A DNA stretch of 64,000 nt, from assembly GCF_013393185.1 (NCBI RefSeq), contig NZ_QJQX01000040.1, positions 1 through 64,000 on the forward strand, given 5' to 3'. The notes below the pieces were generated by a model. The model searched no databases, was not told where the DNA came from, and saw only the letters and a program-made list of their open reading frames with translations. This DNA comes from Sphingobium lactosutens. Its GTDB lineage: Bacteria > Pseudomonadota > Alphaproteobacteria > Sphingomonadales > Sphingomonadaceae. A program made the position numbers and the translations under genes. Shown here piece by piece: positions 1-9,763 of the stretch (position 1 is the stretch's first letter; each line of letters opens with the position of its first letter).

Positions 1-930
1 TTACAGTTTTTCGGTAAGCTCGGGCACGATCTTGAAGAGATCGCCGACGAGGCCGATGTCGGCGACCTGGAAGATCGGTGCGTCCTCGTCTTTGTTGATG
101 GCGATGATGGTCTTGGAGTCCTTCATGCCGGCGAGATGCTGGATCGCCCCGGAGATGCCGACCGCGACATAGACTTCGGGCGCAACGATCTTGCCGGTCT
201 GGCCGACCTGATAGTCGTTGGGCACATAGCCCGCGTCGACAGCGGCGCGGCTCGCACCGACCGCCGCGCCCAGCTTGTCCGCCAGCGGGAAGATCACTTC
301 CTCGAAGGTCGGGCCGTCCTTGAGCGCACGGCCGCCCGAGACGATCACCTTGGCCGAAGTCAGTTCCGGACGCTCCAGCTTGGCGATTTCGGCGCCGACG
401 AAGGAGGAAAGCCCCTTGTCCCCGGTCGAAGCAACCGCTTCCACCGTGCCGCTGCCGCCTTCCCTGGCCGCCTTCTCGAAGGCCGTGCCGCGCACGGTGA
501 TGACCTTCCTGGCGTCCTTCGACCTGACGGTCGCGATCGCGTTGCCGGCGTAGATCGGCCGGGTGAAGCTGTCCTCGCTCTCGACCGAGAGAATGTCGCT
601 GATCTGCATCACGTCGAGCAGAGCCGCGACACGCGGCGCGATATTCTTGCCGTTGCTGGTGGCCGGCGCGACGAACGCGTCGTGGCTGCCCATCAGCTCG
701 ACGATCAGCGGCGCGACATTCTCGGGCAGCGCATGGCCGAAAGCCGCGTCGTCGGCGACATGGACCTTGCCCACGCCCGCGATCTTGGCGGCTTCCTCGG
801 CCACGCCGCCAACGCCTTGCCCGGCGACCAGCAGATGCACTTCACCCAGCTTGCCAGCGGCGGTGACGGCGGAAAGGGTGGCGTCCTTGACGGCGCCGCC
901 CTCATGTTCAACCCACACAAGCGTCTTCAT
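1..930 (-). CDS. etfA: Electron transfer flavoprotein subunit alpha
   Basis: FAD-binding subunit of the cytoplasmic ETF heterodimer, which collects electrons from acyl-CoA and other flavoprotein dehydrogenases and passes them to ETF:ubiquinone oxidoreductase. The 309-residue length is normal. The N-terminal half is an ETF alpha/beta fold. The C-terminal FAD domain shows SGGR (198-201), QVGQTGK (241-247), GISGAIQH (258-265) and the family signature [12 protein letters not shown] (276-287). Its ATG overlaps the etfB stop as ATGA, so the two are translationally coupled. The gene is complete, with its TAA at the first base of the window. Confidence 0.97.
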   Translation of the reverse strand: MKTLVWVEHEGGAVKDATLSAVTAAGKLGEVHLLVAGQGVGGVAEEAAKIAGVGKVHVADDAAFGHALPENVAPLIVELMGSHDAFVAPATSNGKNIAPRVAALLDVMQISDILSVESEDSFTRPIYAGNAIATVRSKDARKVITVRGTAFEKAAREGGSGTVEAVASTGDKGLSSFVGAEIAKLERPELTSAKVIVSGGRALKDGPTFEEVIFPLADKLGAAVGASRAAVDAGYVPNDYQVGQTGKIVAPEVYVAVGISGAIQHLAGMKDSKTIIAINKDEDAPIFQVADIGLVGDLFKIVPELTEKL

Positions 931-1676
931 GCGGCAACTCCCAGAGCTTTCAGCTTCGCGACCAGTTCATCGACATCGGCGACCTTCACGCCCGCCGAGC
1001 GCTTGGGCGGTTCGGCAACCTTGAGCGTTTCGAGGCGCGGCGCAATGTCGACGCCATAGTCAGCAGGCGCCTTGGTCGCGAGCGGCTTGCTCTTCGCCTT
1101 CATGATGTTGGGCAGCGAGGCATAGCGCGGTTCGTTGAGGCGCAGGTCGGTGGTGATGATCGCCGGGGTGTTGAGCTTCACCGTCTCCAGGCCGCCATCG
1201 ACTTCGCGGGTCACGCTGACCTTGTCGCCCTCGACCTCGACCTTGCTGGCGAAGGTGCCCTGCGGCAGGTTCAGCAGCGCGGCGAGCATCTGGCCGGTCT
1301 GGTTGCTGTCATCGTCGATCGCCTGCTTGCCCAGGATGATGAGGCCAGCGCCTTCCTCTTCCTGCACCTTGGCGAGCAGCTTGGCCACGCCCAGCGGTTC
1401 AACCTCATTGTCCGTCTGGATCAGGATCGCCCGGTCCGCGCCCATGGCAAGTGCGGTACGCAGCGTTTCCTGCGCCTTCGCCACGCCGATCGACACCGCG
1501 ATCACCTCGGTCGCCACGCCCTTTTCCTTCAGGCGAATGGCTTCCTCGACCGCGATCTCGTCGAACGGGTTCATGCTCATCTTCACGTTCGCCAGATCGA
1601 CGCCCGTCCCGTCCGCCTTCACCCGAGGCTTCACATTATAGTCTATCACCCGCTTCACGGGCACAAGGATCTTCAT
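927..1676 (-). CDS. etfB: Electron transfer flavoprotein subunit beta
   Basis: AMP-binding partner of EtfA. The 249-residue product begins [10 protein letters not shown], the usual ETF-beta N-terminus. The frame is open a further 10 codons upstream, but GGAGG lies 9 bases before the internal ATG at 1676, so that start is preferred. The middle carries the expected [11 protein letters not shown] and ADRAIL stretches and a C-terminal region that wraps around the alpha subunit. It forms an operon with etfA by a 4-base overlap. sucC lies 96 bases upstream in the same direction. Confidence 0.96.
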   Translation of the reverse strand: MKILVPVKRVIDYNVKPRVKADGTGVDLANVKMSMNPFDEIAVEEAIRLKEKGVATEVIAVSIGVAKAQETLRTALAMGADRAILIQTDNEVEPLGVAKLLAKVQEEEGAGLIILGKQAIDDDSNQTGQMLAALLNLPQGTFASKVEVEGDKVSVTREVDGGLETVKLNTPAIITTDLRLNEPRYASLPNIMKAKSKPLATKAPADYGVDIAPRLETLKVAEPPKRSAGVKVADVDELVAKLKALGVAA

Positions 1677-1772
1677 CTCCAACATCCTCCTTATCAACAG
1701 CAACATGGGCGCGGGCAGCCCGTTTCCGGACCACCCGCACCCTTTGGTGTATCGTTCAGGCGAGGGAGCGGA

Positions 1773-2972
<1,200 letters not shown>

Positions 2973-3047
2973 GGGCTCGCCCGTCCTTGTTGCGTTGAAC
3001 CTTGATGGTCGCGGCTAAGCACAGGTCGAATCGGCACGCCAGAAGAT

Positions 3048-3077
3048 TTTGCAAAACGACTTTGCAAAATTGCAAAA
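3048..3077. promoter_or_regulatory. TTTGCAAA repeats upstream of sucC (possible ScfR/PccR/RamB-type operator)
   Basis: TTTGCAAA occurs at 3048-3055 and 3061-3068, followed by TTGCAAAA at 3070-3077 and a fourth TTGCAAA at 3104-3110. The TTTGCAAA palindrome is the kind of half-site described for short-chain acyl-CoA-responsive regulators of the ScfR/PccR/RamB family in alphaproteobacteria. That would suit a TCA or propionyl-CoA-linked gene. The regulator is not visible here, so the assignment is inference. Confidence 0.45.
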
Positions 3078-3117
3078 CGAGTAGTCCGCCCGACGCGGAT
3101 TTATTGCAAATTACCGG

Positions 3118-3444
3118 CTAGAATGCGCAAGCGAAGGCCGCCTTGCTCGTGATCGCGATAATCTCCGGATCCTGTAAAGCGCGCACTTTATGAATGAAAT
3201 GACCCACCGTCATTTCCTCTTTGTGAGACTTGCGGAGCGAAGCAATCGACTGGAGCCGGCGCAGCTGGACAATGCTCAATCGACTAGCCATGCGCTCCGC
3301 CATGCAGCCAGCCATTTTGGGGGACAGGCCCGCGTCAATCAGCCCCGAGCGCAGCCTCGATTCGGGAGACAGGCCGGTACAGGAGGCAAGAAGCGCACTG
3401 GCGACGAGAGCCAGGCCAAATGGGCGGAAAGCGGTGGCGATCAT
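3118..3444 (-). CDS. Small putative lipoprotein of unknown function
   Basis: 108 residues. The N-terminus has a hydrophobic stretch followed by LLASC at about residues 18-22, a plausible lipobox with Cys22 as the lipid anchor. The mature part is basic and helical (SPKMAGCMAERMASRLSIVQ, LRRLQSIASL). I recognise no domain. It ends 146 bases upstream of sucC in the same direction and lies divergent from the iron-permease-like gene. It resembles the short conserved lipoproteins found near sucC in other sphingomonads, but this is a weak recollection. Confidence 0.7.
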   Translation of the reverse strand: MIATAFRPFGLALVASALLASCTGLSPESRLRSGLIDAGLSPKMAGCMAERMASRLSIVQLRRLQSIASLRKSHKEEMTVGHFIHKVRALQDPEIIAITSKAAFACAF

Positions 3445-3506
3445 GGCGACGCCATGGCAACAAGCCCATGAATGCAGGATAAACGCCCTGCTGCAGGAGC
3501 CAAGCC

Positions 3507-3905
3507 ATGGACAGGATTTTCGCCGCCCTTTCTCATCGCGTTGCGGGCTGGGCCGGACAGCCCTTGGCCTTCATCCTGGCGGGCATGGTCGTCCTGCTGT
3601 GGCTGATCACCGGCCCTATTTTCCATTATTCGGATACCTGGCAACTGGTTATCAATACCGGGACGACCATCATCACCTTCCTGATGGTGTTCCTGATCCA
3701 GAATGCGCAAAATCGCGACGGCTCCGCCATTCAGGCCAAGCTCGACGAATTGATCCGTGCCGTAGGAGGCGCACGCAACGATTTTATCGGCATCGAGCAT
3801 CTGACCGAAGCCGATCTGGAACGCATCAAGCATATCCTCGAAAAGGAATGCGGGGACGATGAAAACCATCGCCGGGCAATCGAACGCTTGATCGAACGGC
3901 GCTGA
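3507..3905 (+). CDS. Low-affinity iron permease family protein
   Basis: 132-residue inner-membrane protein. Two hydrophobic helices are clear (about 18-37, AFILAGMVVLLWLITGPIF, and 44-65, WQLVINTGTTIITFLMVFLI), followed by QNAQNRD and a cytoplasmic helical tail (QAKLDELIRA, ERLIERR). The TGTTIITFLMVFLIQN segment is the hallmark of the bacterial low-affinity iron permease (Fet4-like) family. Real iron transport by these short bacterial members has not been established, so the name describes family only. An excellent small ORF on the other strand starts nearby and ends 15 bases downstream. Confidence 0.88.
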   Translation: MDRIFAALSHRVAGWAGQPLAFILAGMVVLLWLITGPIFHYSDTWQLVINTGTTIITFLMVFLIQNAQNRDGSAIQAKLDELIRAVGGARNDFIGIEHLTEADLERIKHILEKECGDDENHRRAIERLIERR

Positions 3906-3919
3906 TCGTCACGCCTCCT

Positions 3920-4099
3920 TCAATGGGCGTGGACGATCAGCCGTTCATTTTCCCGCCGATAGGCGTCGACGCGATCCGTATAACTGCGCGCAAGACTTTC
4001 ATAAGCCGCCCGCCCCTCCCGCGACGCACTGGCCTGTGCGCGGATCAACGACATTTGCTGGCGATGCAGCAGATAGTTGACATCCGTCTCCATGCTCAT
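3920..4099 (-). CDS. Small conserved-type hypothetical protein (59 aa)
   Basis: A 59-codon ORF running from the ATG at 4099 to the TGA at 3920. AGGAGG lies a few bases before the start, a near-perfect ribosome binding site. The protein starts MSMETDVNYLLHRQQMSL, is rich in charged helix-forming residues (SREGRAAYESLARSY) and ends RLIVHAH. It has no membrane segment or cysteine. Codon use is GC-rich like the neighbours. I do not recognise a family. It fills the gap between the iron-permease-like gene and nhaA. Confidence 0.65.
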   Translation of the reverse strand: MSMETDVNYLLHRQQMSLIRAQASASREGRAAYESLARSYTDRVDAYRRENERLIVHAH

Positions 4100-4213
4100 C
4101 CTCGCCCTCCTCGCTTATTGTCGTGAGATTGATCGATGAGCCGATAATGCGCTTCACACGCATATCGGCGAATCGATGTTATCATGATCGCGCAGGCAAG
4201 GCGAACCGGCTTC

Positions 4214-5425
4214 TCACCGCAAATGATCGGAATGGCGCGACCTGGGGGCAACCCAGCGCAACAGCGCGAAGCCGGCCAGCGCGGACAGGAGCGATCCCAT
4301 CAGCACGCCGCCCTTGGCTTCCTCGACAAGTTGCGGCTGATCCGGGAAAGCGAGCGCGCCGATGAAGAGGCTCATGGTAAAGCCGATGCCGCACAACATG
4401 GCCATGCCATAGACCTGTGCCCAGTTCGCCCCTGACGGCCGCTCGGCCATACCCAGCCGCACCGCCGCCCAGATAGCGCCGAACACGCCGATCTGCTTGC
4501 CCAGGAACAGACCCAACGTCACGCCAAGCGGCAGAGGCGAAAACAGGGCGCCCAGCATTTCAGCGTTCAGCACCAGCCCACTGTTCACGAACCCGAACAG
4601 CGGAACGATGACATAGGCGCTCCAGGGATGGACTACATGTTCCAAGCGATGAAGCGGACTGTCGGCCGCATCCGGCGCGCCGGGCGTGCGGCGGATCGGC
4701 ACCGTCATCGCCGCCAGCACGCCCGCGACCGTCGCATGGACACCCGATAGCAAGGTCAAATACCACAGCAGCACAAAGCCGATCAGATACGGGGCAAGCG
4801 TTCGGATACCGGCGCGATTGAGGCCATACATCGCGGCCAGCACGCCCGCCGCCGCCACGAGCGCGGCCAGGTCCAGCCCCTTCGTGTAAAAAAGAGCGAT
4901 GATCGCTACCGCCCCCATGTCATCGACGATCGCGACCGCGGTCAGGAACAATTTGAGCGAGGCGGGCGCACGCTTACCGAGCAGCGCCAGCACACCAATG
5001 GCAAAGGCGATGTCCGTCGCGGCGGGAATGGCCCAGCCGTCGGAAAGCCCCGGCTGAACGTTCGTCGTCGCAAGATAGACCAGCGCCGGAACCACCATGC
5101 CCGCCCCGGCCGCCAGTATCGGCAGCCGTCGCCTGTCCCATGTGGAAAGTCCGCCGTCGAGAAACTCGCGCTTGATCTCCAGCCCGACGACAAGGAAGAA
5201 AATTGCCATCAGCCCGTCGTTGATCCACAGATGGGCGGTCATCGGTCCCAATTTGGGCGACAGGGTCGGTCCGAATTCCAGATGGACCAGGTCATGATAG
5301 AGATGGCTGGTGCCCGGCAGATTGGCGAACAATATCGCCAGCCCTGCCGCGACGATCAGCAACATCGCACCGCCCGCTTCGCCGCTCAGAAAATCCCGCA
5401 GGGCGGAAGCAGGTCGATGCATCAT
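4214..5425 (-). CDS. nhaA: Na+/H+ antiporter NhaA
   Basis: Inner-membrane sodium/proton antiporter for pH and sodium homeostasis. The 403 residues form about 12 helices. Family landmarks include NLPGTSHLYHDL near the N-terminus, WINDGLMAIFFLVVGLEIKREF, and the ATDIAFAIGVLALLGKR segment with the conserved Asp. The VDDMGAVAIIALFYT segment supplies the second essential Asp pair. The C-terminal CGIGFTMSLFIGALAF is also typical. The length matches E. coli NhaA. It stands alone, divergent from the glycosyltransferase gene that begins 88 bases away. Confidence 0.96.
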   Translation of the reverse strand: MMHRPASALRDFLSGEAGGAMLLIVAAGLAILFANLPGTSHLYHDLVHLEFGPTLSPKLGPMTAHLWINDGLMAIFFLVVGLEIKREFLDGGLSTWDRRRLPILAAGAGMVVPALVYLATTNVQPGLSDGWAIPAATDIAFAIGVLALLGKRAPASLKLFLTAVAIVDDMGAVAIIALFYTKGLDLAALVAAAGVLAAMYGLNRAGIRTLAPYLIGFVLLWYLTLLSGVHATVAGVLAAMTVPIRRTPGAPDAADSPLHRLEHVVHPWSAYVIVPLFGFVNSGLVLNAEMLGALFSPLPLGVTLGLFLGKQIGVFGAIWAAVRLGMAERPSGANWAQVYGMAMLCGIGFTMSLFIGALAFPDQPQLVEEAKGGVLMGSLLSALAGFALLRWVAPRSRHSDHLR

Positions 5426-5512
5426 CTGGAAATGAATCCTCTACGGTGACTGGAGAGAAGCAAAGGGCTTGGAAGTCACGCGCGCCAATGGCATCCTCTC
5501 CCCCGATCGGGC

Positions 5513-6925
5513 ATGGGGGTCAAGCCTTTGGGGGACGCACTGATTGCGGCGCTCGGAACGCTGCATCATGAACTGCTGCTGTTTGCAGCGGTGGGCCTCG
5601 CCATCGGCGGCCTGGACGATTTCCTCGTCGACCTCCTGTTTCTGCTGCGCAAGACCTGGCGCGACATCGTCATTTATGCCCGCCATCCGCGAATGACGAC
5701 GGCCAGCCTGCCGACGTCGGACCGTCCCGGCAAAGTCGCCATCTTCGTGCCCGCCTGGCAGGAAGCCTCGGTAATCGGTCAGATGCTGAGAACCGCTCTG
5801 GATCGCTGGGGCGATGCGCCCTATCGTATCTTCGTTGGCACCTACCCGAACGACCCGGCGACGATCGACGTGGTCGCGGCGCTGGCGCCGGGCGATCCAC
5901 GACTGCTGCTGGGCATTAACGAGCGCCCCGGCCCGACCACCAAGGCCGACTGCCTCAATCTGCTGTGGCGCGCCATGCTGGCCGAGGAAGAGGCCGGCGG
6001 CTTTCGCTACAAGGCCGTCGTGCTGCACGATGCGGAAGATGTCGTCCATGCCGACGAGATCCAACTGTACGACTTCATGATCGACCGTTTCGATCTCGTC
6101 CAGTTGCCGGTATTGCCCCTGCCCGGTCGCGGTGGCTGGTTCGCCCGCGCCATCGCCAATCATTATGGAGACGAGTTCGCCGAGAGCCATGGCAAATTGC
6201 TGACCGTCCGCGAGGCGCTGGGCGCCTCCGTTCCATCGGCCGGCGTCGCCTGCGCTTTCGAGCGCGATGCGCTGGAGGCGCTGGCTCATGACCCCAGCCA
6301 TGGCCCGTTCGACCCTTCTTCGCTGACGGAGGATTATGAGGCGGGTCTGCGTATCCGCGACATGGGCGGGCGCGGCGTGTTCGTCCGCATGCGGGACGCC
6401 GCCGGAGAATTGGTGGCGACACGCGAATATTTCCCGGACAGCATTCAGGCCGCCGTAAAGCAGAAGGCACGCTGGATGATCGGCATTTCGCTCGCCGGCT
6501 GGGACCGGATGGGCTGGCGCGGCGGCCCGGCCGAATGGTGGATGCGCCTGCGCGACCGGCGCTCGGCGCTGGCCGCGCTGGTGCTGTTCGCTGCCTATCT
6601 CGCCTTGCTGCTCTGGGCCGCCCTTTGGCTGATCGGCCAGTTTCACGCGCTTCCCTTTCGGCCCATATCGCCGCTGCTGACGCATCTGCTCTGGTTAAAT
6701 CTGGGACTGATGCTGTGGCGGGGGGCCATGCGCACGCTGTTCGTGACGCGCACTTATGGCTGGCACCATGGGCTGGGCGCCGTCCCGCGCACGCTCATAG
6801 CCAATTATATCGCCATTCTGGCCGCCCGCCGCGCCGTCTTCCTCTATGTCCGCTCCTTATTGGGCACGCCGCTCATCTGGGACAAGACCCAGCATCATTT
6901 CCCCGACCTGCGAACCGATCCGTGA
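5513..6925 (+). CDS. NfrB-like membrane glycosyltransferase (GT2, phage N4 adsorption protein B family)
   Basis: 470-residue inner-membrane family 2 glycosyltransferase. An N-terminal helix (about 18-43) precedes the catalytic domain, which begins GKVAIFVPAWQEASVIGQML. The processive-GT2 signature is complete: DAEDVVHADE (DxD-like metal site, about residue 177), SLTEDYEAGLRI (TED base, about 272) and QKARWMIG (QxxRW acceptor motif, about 319). C-terminal membrane helices follow. This is the NfrB arrangement without the extra C-terminal cyclic-di-GMP domain of the E. coli protein. The stop overlaps the GTG of the next gene, which resembles the NfrA C-terminus. Confidence 0.88.
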   Translation: MGVKPLGDALIAALGTLHHELLLFAAVGLAIGGLDDFLVDLLFLLRKTWRDIVIYARHPRMTTASLPTSDRPGKVAIFVPAWQEASVIGQMLRTALDRWGDAPYRIFVGTYPNDPATIDVVAALAPGDPRLLLGINERPGPTTKADCLNLLWRAMLAEEEAGGFRYKAVVLHDAEDVVHADEIQLYDFMIDRFDLVQLPVLPLPGRGGWFARAIANHYGDEFAESHGKLLTVREALGASVPSAGVACAFERDALEALAHDPSHGPFDPSSLTEDYEAGLRIRDMGGRGVFVRMRDAAGELVATREYFPDSIQAAVKQKARWMIGISLAGWDRMGWRGGPAEWWMRLRDRRSALAALVLFAAYLALLLWAALWLIGQFHALPFRPISPLLTHLLWLNLGLMLWRGAMRTLFVTRTYGWHHGLGAVPRTLIANYIAILAARRAVFLYVRSLLGTPLIWDKTQHHFPDLRTDP

Positions 6926-7992
6926 CGGCGGCAGGCGGCAGACCCCTGCGCTTCTTCGCGCTGCTGATCATCGGCTGGATCGCCGTCCGCGTCGCCGCTC
7001 ATTATGGACCGGCAGGCACACCGATGCCCGGCATAGCCCAGCCGCCGCCCACCATGGCATCCCTGTTCACGCCATCCCGGCCCGTCCGCTGGCGCCGTCC
7101 GCCATTTCTTCCGGCCGGCACCGGGGGATTCATCCACGCACCTGGCTTGATGCCCATCCCGGCCGTCCGACAGCCCCCGCCCTCTACTCTCGCCCCTTTA
7201 TCCGCCAACCAGGGAGCGCAGGTCGATTTTCTCGAATTCATTCGCTTCACCACCGCCTTCGCCAATCGGCATCATGCCAGCGATGATGTGAGCGGTGCGC
7301 CGACTGCCCTTCCCCGCCCGCTGCAGACACCAGCACAGCAGGAGCGCCGTGCCGACCGGTGGCGCGGCAGCAGCTGGCTGCTCTGGCGGCCCGGCGACGC
7401 CAGCCGGGCCGACATCGCAACGGTAGGACGGCTCGGCGGATCGCAGGCAGGGCTTCGCATCGACTATGCACTCCCCATCGCCTCCATCCGGCGCGCCAGC
7501 GGCTATGCCCGCGTCACCAGCGCCCTCGAAGGACCGGCAGCGCCGGAAGCTGCCGTTGGCCTGGCCGTCCAGCCCTTTCCCGCCCTCCCCGTCAGTTTTG
7601 CCATGGAACGCCGTATCAAGCTGGGCGACGGCGCTCGCAATGCCATGGCGCTTCTCGCCGCCGGGGGCTTCGGACCGACCCGCATCGCGGCCGGTATCGA
7701 AGCGGAAGCCTATGCACAGGCCGGTCTGGTCGGCTTTCACCGTCGTGACGCTTTCATCGACGGCAAGCTCTCCTTGTCGTCATCCCTCCCCCATACGCCG
7801 TTGCGCATCGGCGCGACTATTTCCGGCGGCGCCCAACCCGGCGTCGAACGAATCGACATCGGCCCGGAAATCCAGCTTCGCCTGCCCCTACCCCGGACGG
7901 CCGCCCGCCTCTCCGTCGAATGGCGCGAACGGATCGCAGGCAAGGCAGCGCCGTCATCCGGGCTGGCCGTCACTCTAGCTGCGGATTTTTGA
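6922..7992 (+). CDS. Hypothetical exported protein, resembles C-terminal domain of NfrA
   Basis: 356 residues if the GTG at 6922, which overlaps the glycosyltransferase stop (GTGA), is the start. The frame is open much further upstream, but that part lies inside the glycosyltransferase. A hydrophobic N-terminal segment (RFFALLIIGWIAVRVAAHYG) acts as anchor or signal. A proline-rich linker follows, then a beta-rich C-terminal region containing GGSQAGLRIDYALP, LPVSFAMERRIKLGDG and repeated alternating hydrophobic strands. This looks like the NfrA C-terminal outer-membrane domain. Function and topology are inferred from the coupling with the NfrB-like gene. Confidence 0.65.
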   Translation: MTAAGGRPLRFFALLIIGWIAVRVAAHYGPAGTPMPGIAQPPPTMASLFTPSRPVRWRRPPFLPAGTGGFIHAPGLMPIPAVRQPPPSTLAPLSANQGAQVDFLEFIRFTTAFANRHHASDDVSGAPTALPRPLQTPAQQERRADRWRGSSWLLWRPGDASRADIATVGRLGGSQAGLRIDYALPIASIRRASGYARVTSALEGPAAPEAAVGLAVQPFPALPVSFAMERRIKLGDGARNAMALLAAGGFGPTRIAAGIEAEAYAQAGLVGFHRRDAFIDGKLSLSSSLPHTPLRIGATISGGAQPGVERIDIGPEIQLRLPLPRTAARLSVEWRERIAGKAAPSSGLAVTLAADF

Positions 7993-8051
7993 CCTCCGCC
8001 GCCCAAGCCGCCTTTATATCGCCGCGCTTTACGACTAGGCCTTGAGAAGCC

Positions 8052-8966
8052 ATGGATCTTTACCTGCCCATCGCCAATCTCTCGGTGAACGCGCTGGTCA
8101 TCATCGGCCTGGGCGGCGTAGTGGGCCTATTGTCGGGCATGTTCGGCGTGGGTGGCGGCTTCCTGACGACGCCGTTGCTGATCTTCTACGGCATCCCGCC
8201 GACGGTCGCCGCCGCCTCGGCCGCGTCGCAAGTGACAGGCGCCAGCGTGTCCGGCGTCGTGACGCACATGTCCCGCGGCACCGTGGATTTCCGCATGGGC
8301 GGCGTGCTGATCGCGGGTGGCGTGGTGGGCGCGGGCCTTGGTGTCCTGATCTTCCGCCTGCTCCAGTATCTGGGGCAGATCGATACCGTCATCGGCATCC
8401 TCTATGTGCTGATGCTGGGCGGCATCGGCGGATTGATGGCCAAGGAATCGATCCAGGCGCTGATCGCGCTGAAGACTGGGCGCAAGCCGCAGGCGCGCAA
8501 GCGCCGCCATCATCCGCTGGTCGCGGCGCTGCCGATGCGCTGGCGTTTCTATCGCTCTGGCCTCTATATCTCACCGCTCGCACCGCTGCTGCTCGGCATG
8601 GCGACGGGGATCCTCACTATGTTGCTGGGCGTGGGCGGCGGCTTCATCCTGGTGCCGGCAATGCTCTATCTGCTCGGCATGACCACCCAGTCGGTGGTGG
8701 GTACGTCGCTGTTCCAGATATTGTTCGTCACCATGGCGACGACGATGATGCATGCGATGACGACCAAGGCGGTCGACCTTGTCCTCGCCATGCTGCTGCT
8801 GATCGGCAGCGTCACCGGCGCGCAGGTGGGCACGCGCCTCTCGATGACGATCCGACCGGAATATCTGCGCATCCTGCTGGCCGCCATCGTGCTTCTGGTT
8901 GCGGCCCGCATGGCGCTGGGCCTGGGCTTCCGACCGGACGAAATCTACACGATCGAGGTGCGCTGA
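8052..8966 (+). CDS. TauE/SafE family sulfite (sulfonate) exporter-like permease
   Basis: 304-residue integral membrane protein of the TauE/SafE family. The duplicated family motif is visible twice: GLLSGMFGVGGGFLTTPLL near residue 24 and GILTMLLGVGGGFILVPAML near residue 181. About eight hydrophobic helices surround a basic cytoplasmic loop (KTGRKPQARKRRHH). The substrate is not readable from sequence; the family exports sulfite, sulfonates or related anions. The next gene starts two bases downstream and encodes a TIGR02186 protein, a known companion of this transporter subgroup. Confidence 0.93.
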   Translation: MDLYLPIANLSVNALVIIGLGGVVGLLSGMFGVGGGFLTTPLLIFYGIPPTVAAASAASQVTGASVSGVVTHMSRGTVDFRMGGVLIAGGVVGAGLGVLIFRLLQYLGQIDTVIGILYVLMLGGIGGLMAKESIQALIALKTGRKPQARKRRHHPLVAALPMRWRFYRSGLYISPLAPLLLGMATGILTMLLGVGGGFILVPAMLYLLGMTTQSVVGTSLFQILFVTMATTMMHAMTTKAVDLVLAMLLLIGSVTGAQVGTRLSMTIRPEYLRILLAAIVLLVAARMALGLGFRPDEIYTIEVR

Positions 8967-8968
8967 CG

Positions 8969-9724
8969 ATGCGCCGCACCCTCATCCTGATCGCGGCGGC
9001 GCTGCTGCTGGGTGCGGCCGACGAACCCCAACTGGTCCCCGACGTGTCGCAGCGCGATGTCGAAATCCAGTATAGCTTCACTGGCGCGGATCTGCTGCTG
9101 TTCGGCGCGATCGTCTATCCCGGCGGGGTCCGGCCTGAAAAACCTGCCGATGTCGTGGTCGTACTGAAGGGGCCAGACCAGTCGATCCTGATGCGCGAAA
9201 AGCAGAAGGTCGCCGGCATCTGGGTCAACGCCGATCGCGCGCGCTTCCAATCTGCCCCCAGCTTCTACGCCATGGCCTCTTCGCACCCTATCAGCCGGAT
9301 CGTCGACGAGCGCACTGCCGCCATCTACGAACTGGGCGTCGACAAGCTGCAACTCTCGCCCTCTTCGCTCAACGAAAGTTCGGAACTGGACCGGTTCCAG
9401 GCGGGGCTGGTCGAGCTGCGCCAACGGTCCGGCCTGTTCGTCGAGCGTCCCGGCACGGTCGAGATCACCGACGGCGTTCTCTATCGCGCCCGTCTGCCCT
9501 TATCGGCGCGCGTTATCGTCGGCGACTATACCGCCGAAACTTTCCTGGTGCAGGACGGCCGGGTCGTCGCCGCCGCGGTGCGCGACATCACCGTGCGCAA
9601 ATCCGGCTTCGAACAGTTCATGGCCGTCGCCGCCGAACGATGGTCCTTCCTCTATGGACTGACCGCGATCGCCCTGGCGGTCGGAATGGGCTGGGCAGCT
9701 GGCGCGATCGCGCGGCGCATCTGA
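8969..9724 (+). CDS. TIGR02186 family protein
   Basis: 251-residue envelope protein. The ATG at 8969 follows the permease stop directly and gives a clean signal peptide (RTLILIAAALLLGAADEP). The frame is open far upstream, but that extension lies inside the permease gene. The central domain carries GADLLLFGAIVYPGG and VVVLKGPDQSILMREKQKVAGIW, which I recognise as TIGR02186. A C-terminal helix (about 224-245, WSFLYGLTAIALAVGMGWAAGAI) anchors it to the inner membrane with the domain outside. It probably works with the TauE-like permease; the biochemical role is unknown. Confidence 0.85.
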   Translation: MRRTLILIAAALLLGAADEPQLVPDVSQRDVEIQYSFTGADLLLFGAIVYPGGVRPEKPADVVVVLKGPDQSILMREKQKVAGIWVNADRARFQSAPSFYAMASSHPISRIVDERTAAIYELGVDKLQLSPSSLNESSELDRFQAGLVELRQRSGLFVERPGTVEITDGVLYRARLPLSARVIVGDYTAETFLVQDGRVVAAAVRDITVRKSGFEQFMAVAAERWSFLYGLTAIALAVGMGWAAGAIARRI

Positions 9725-9727
9725 TCC

Positions 9728-9762
9728 AGAGCGATTGCAAGTCAGATCGAAGATCTGACGCC
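9728..9762. repeat. Partial copy of GAA-loop hairpin repeat; probable bidirectional terminator
   Basis: Starts AGAGCGATTGCAA and contains a perfect 8-bp hairpin, GTCAGATC (9741-9748), loop GAA, GATCTGAC (9752-9759). It lies between the convergent TIGR02186 and dehydratase genes, a terminator position, but no T-run follows. Layout matches the fuller copies at 10764 and 53423. Confidence 0.6.
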
Positions 9763-9763
9763 T

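Noticed and set aside
6535-6921. Long upstream extension of the NfrA-like gene
   Set aside because: It lies within the glycosyltransferase coding sequence. The GTG that overlaps the glycosyltransferase stop is the better start.
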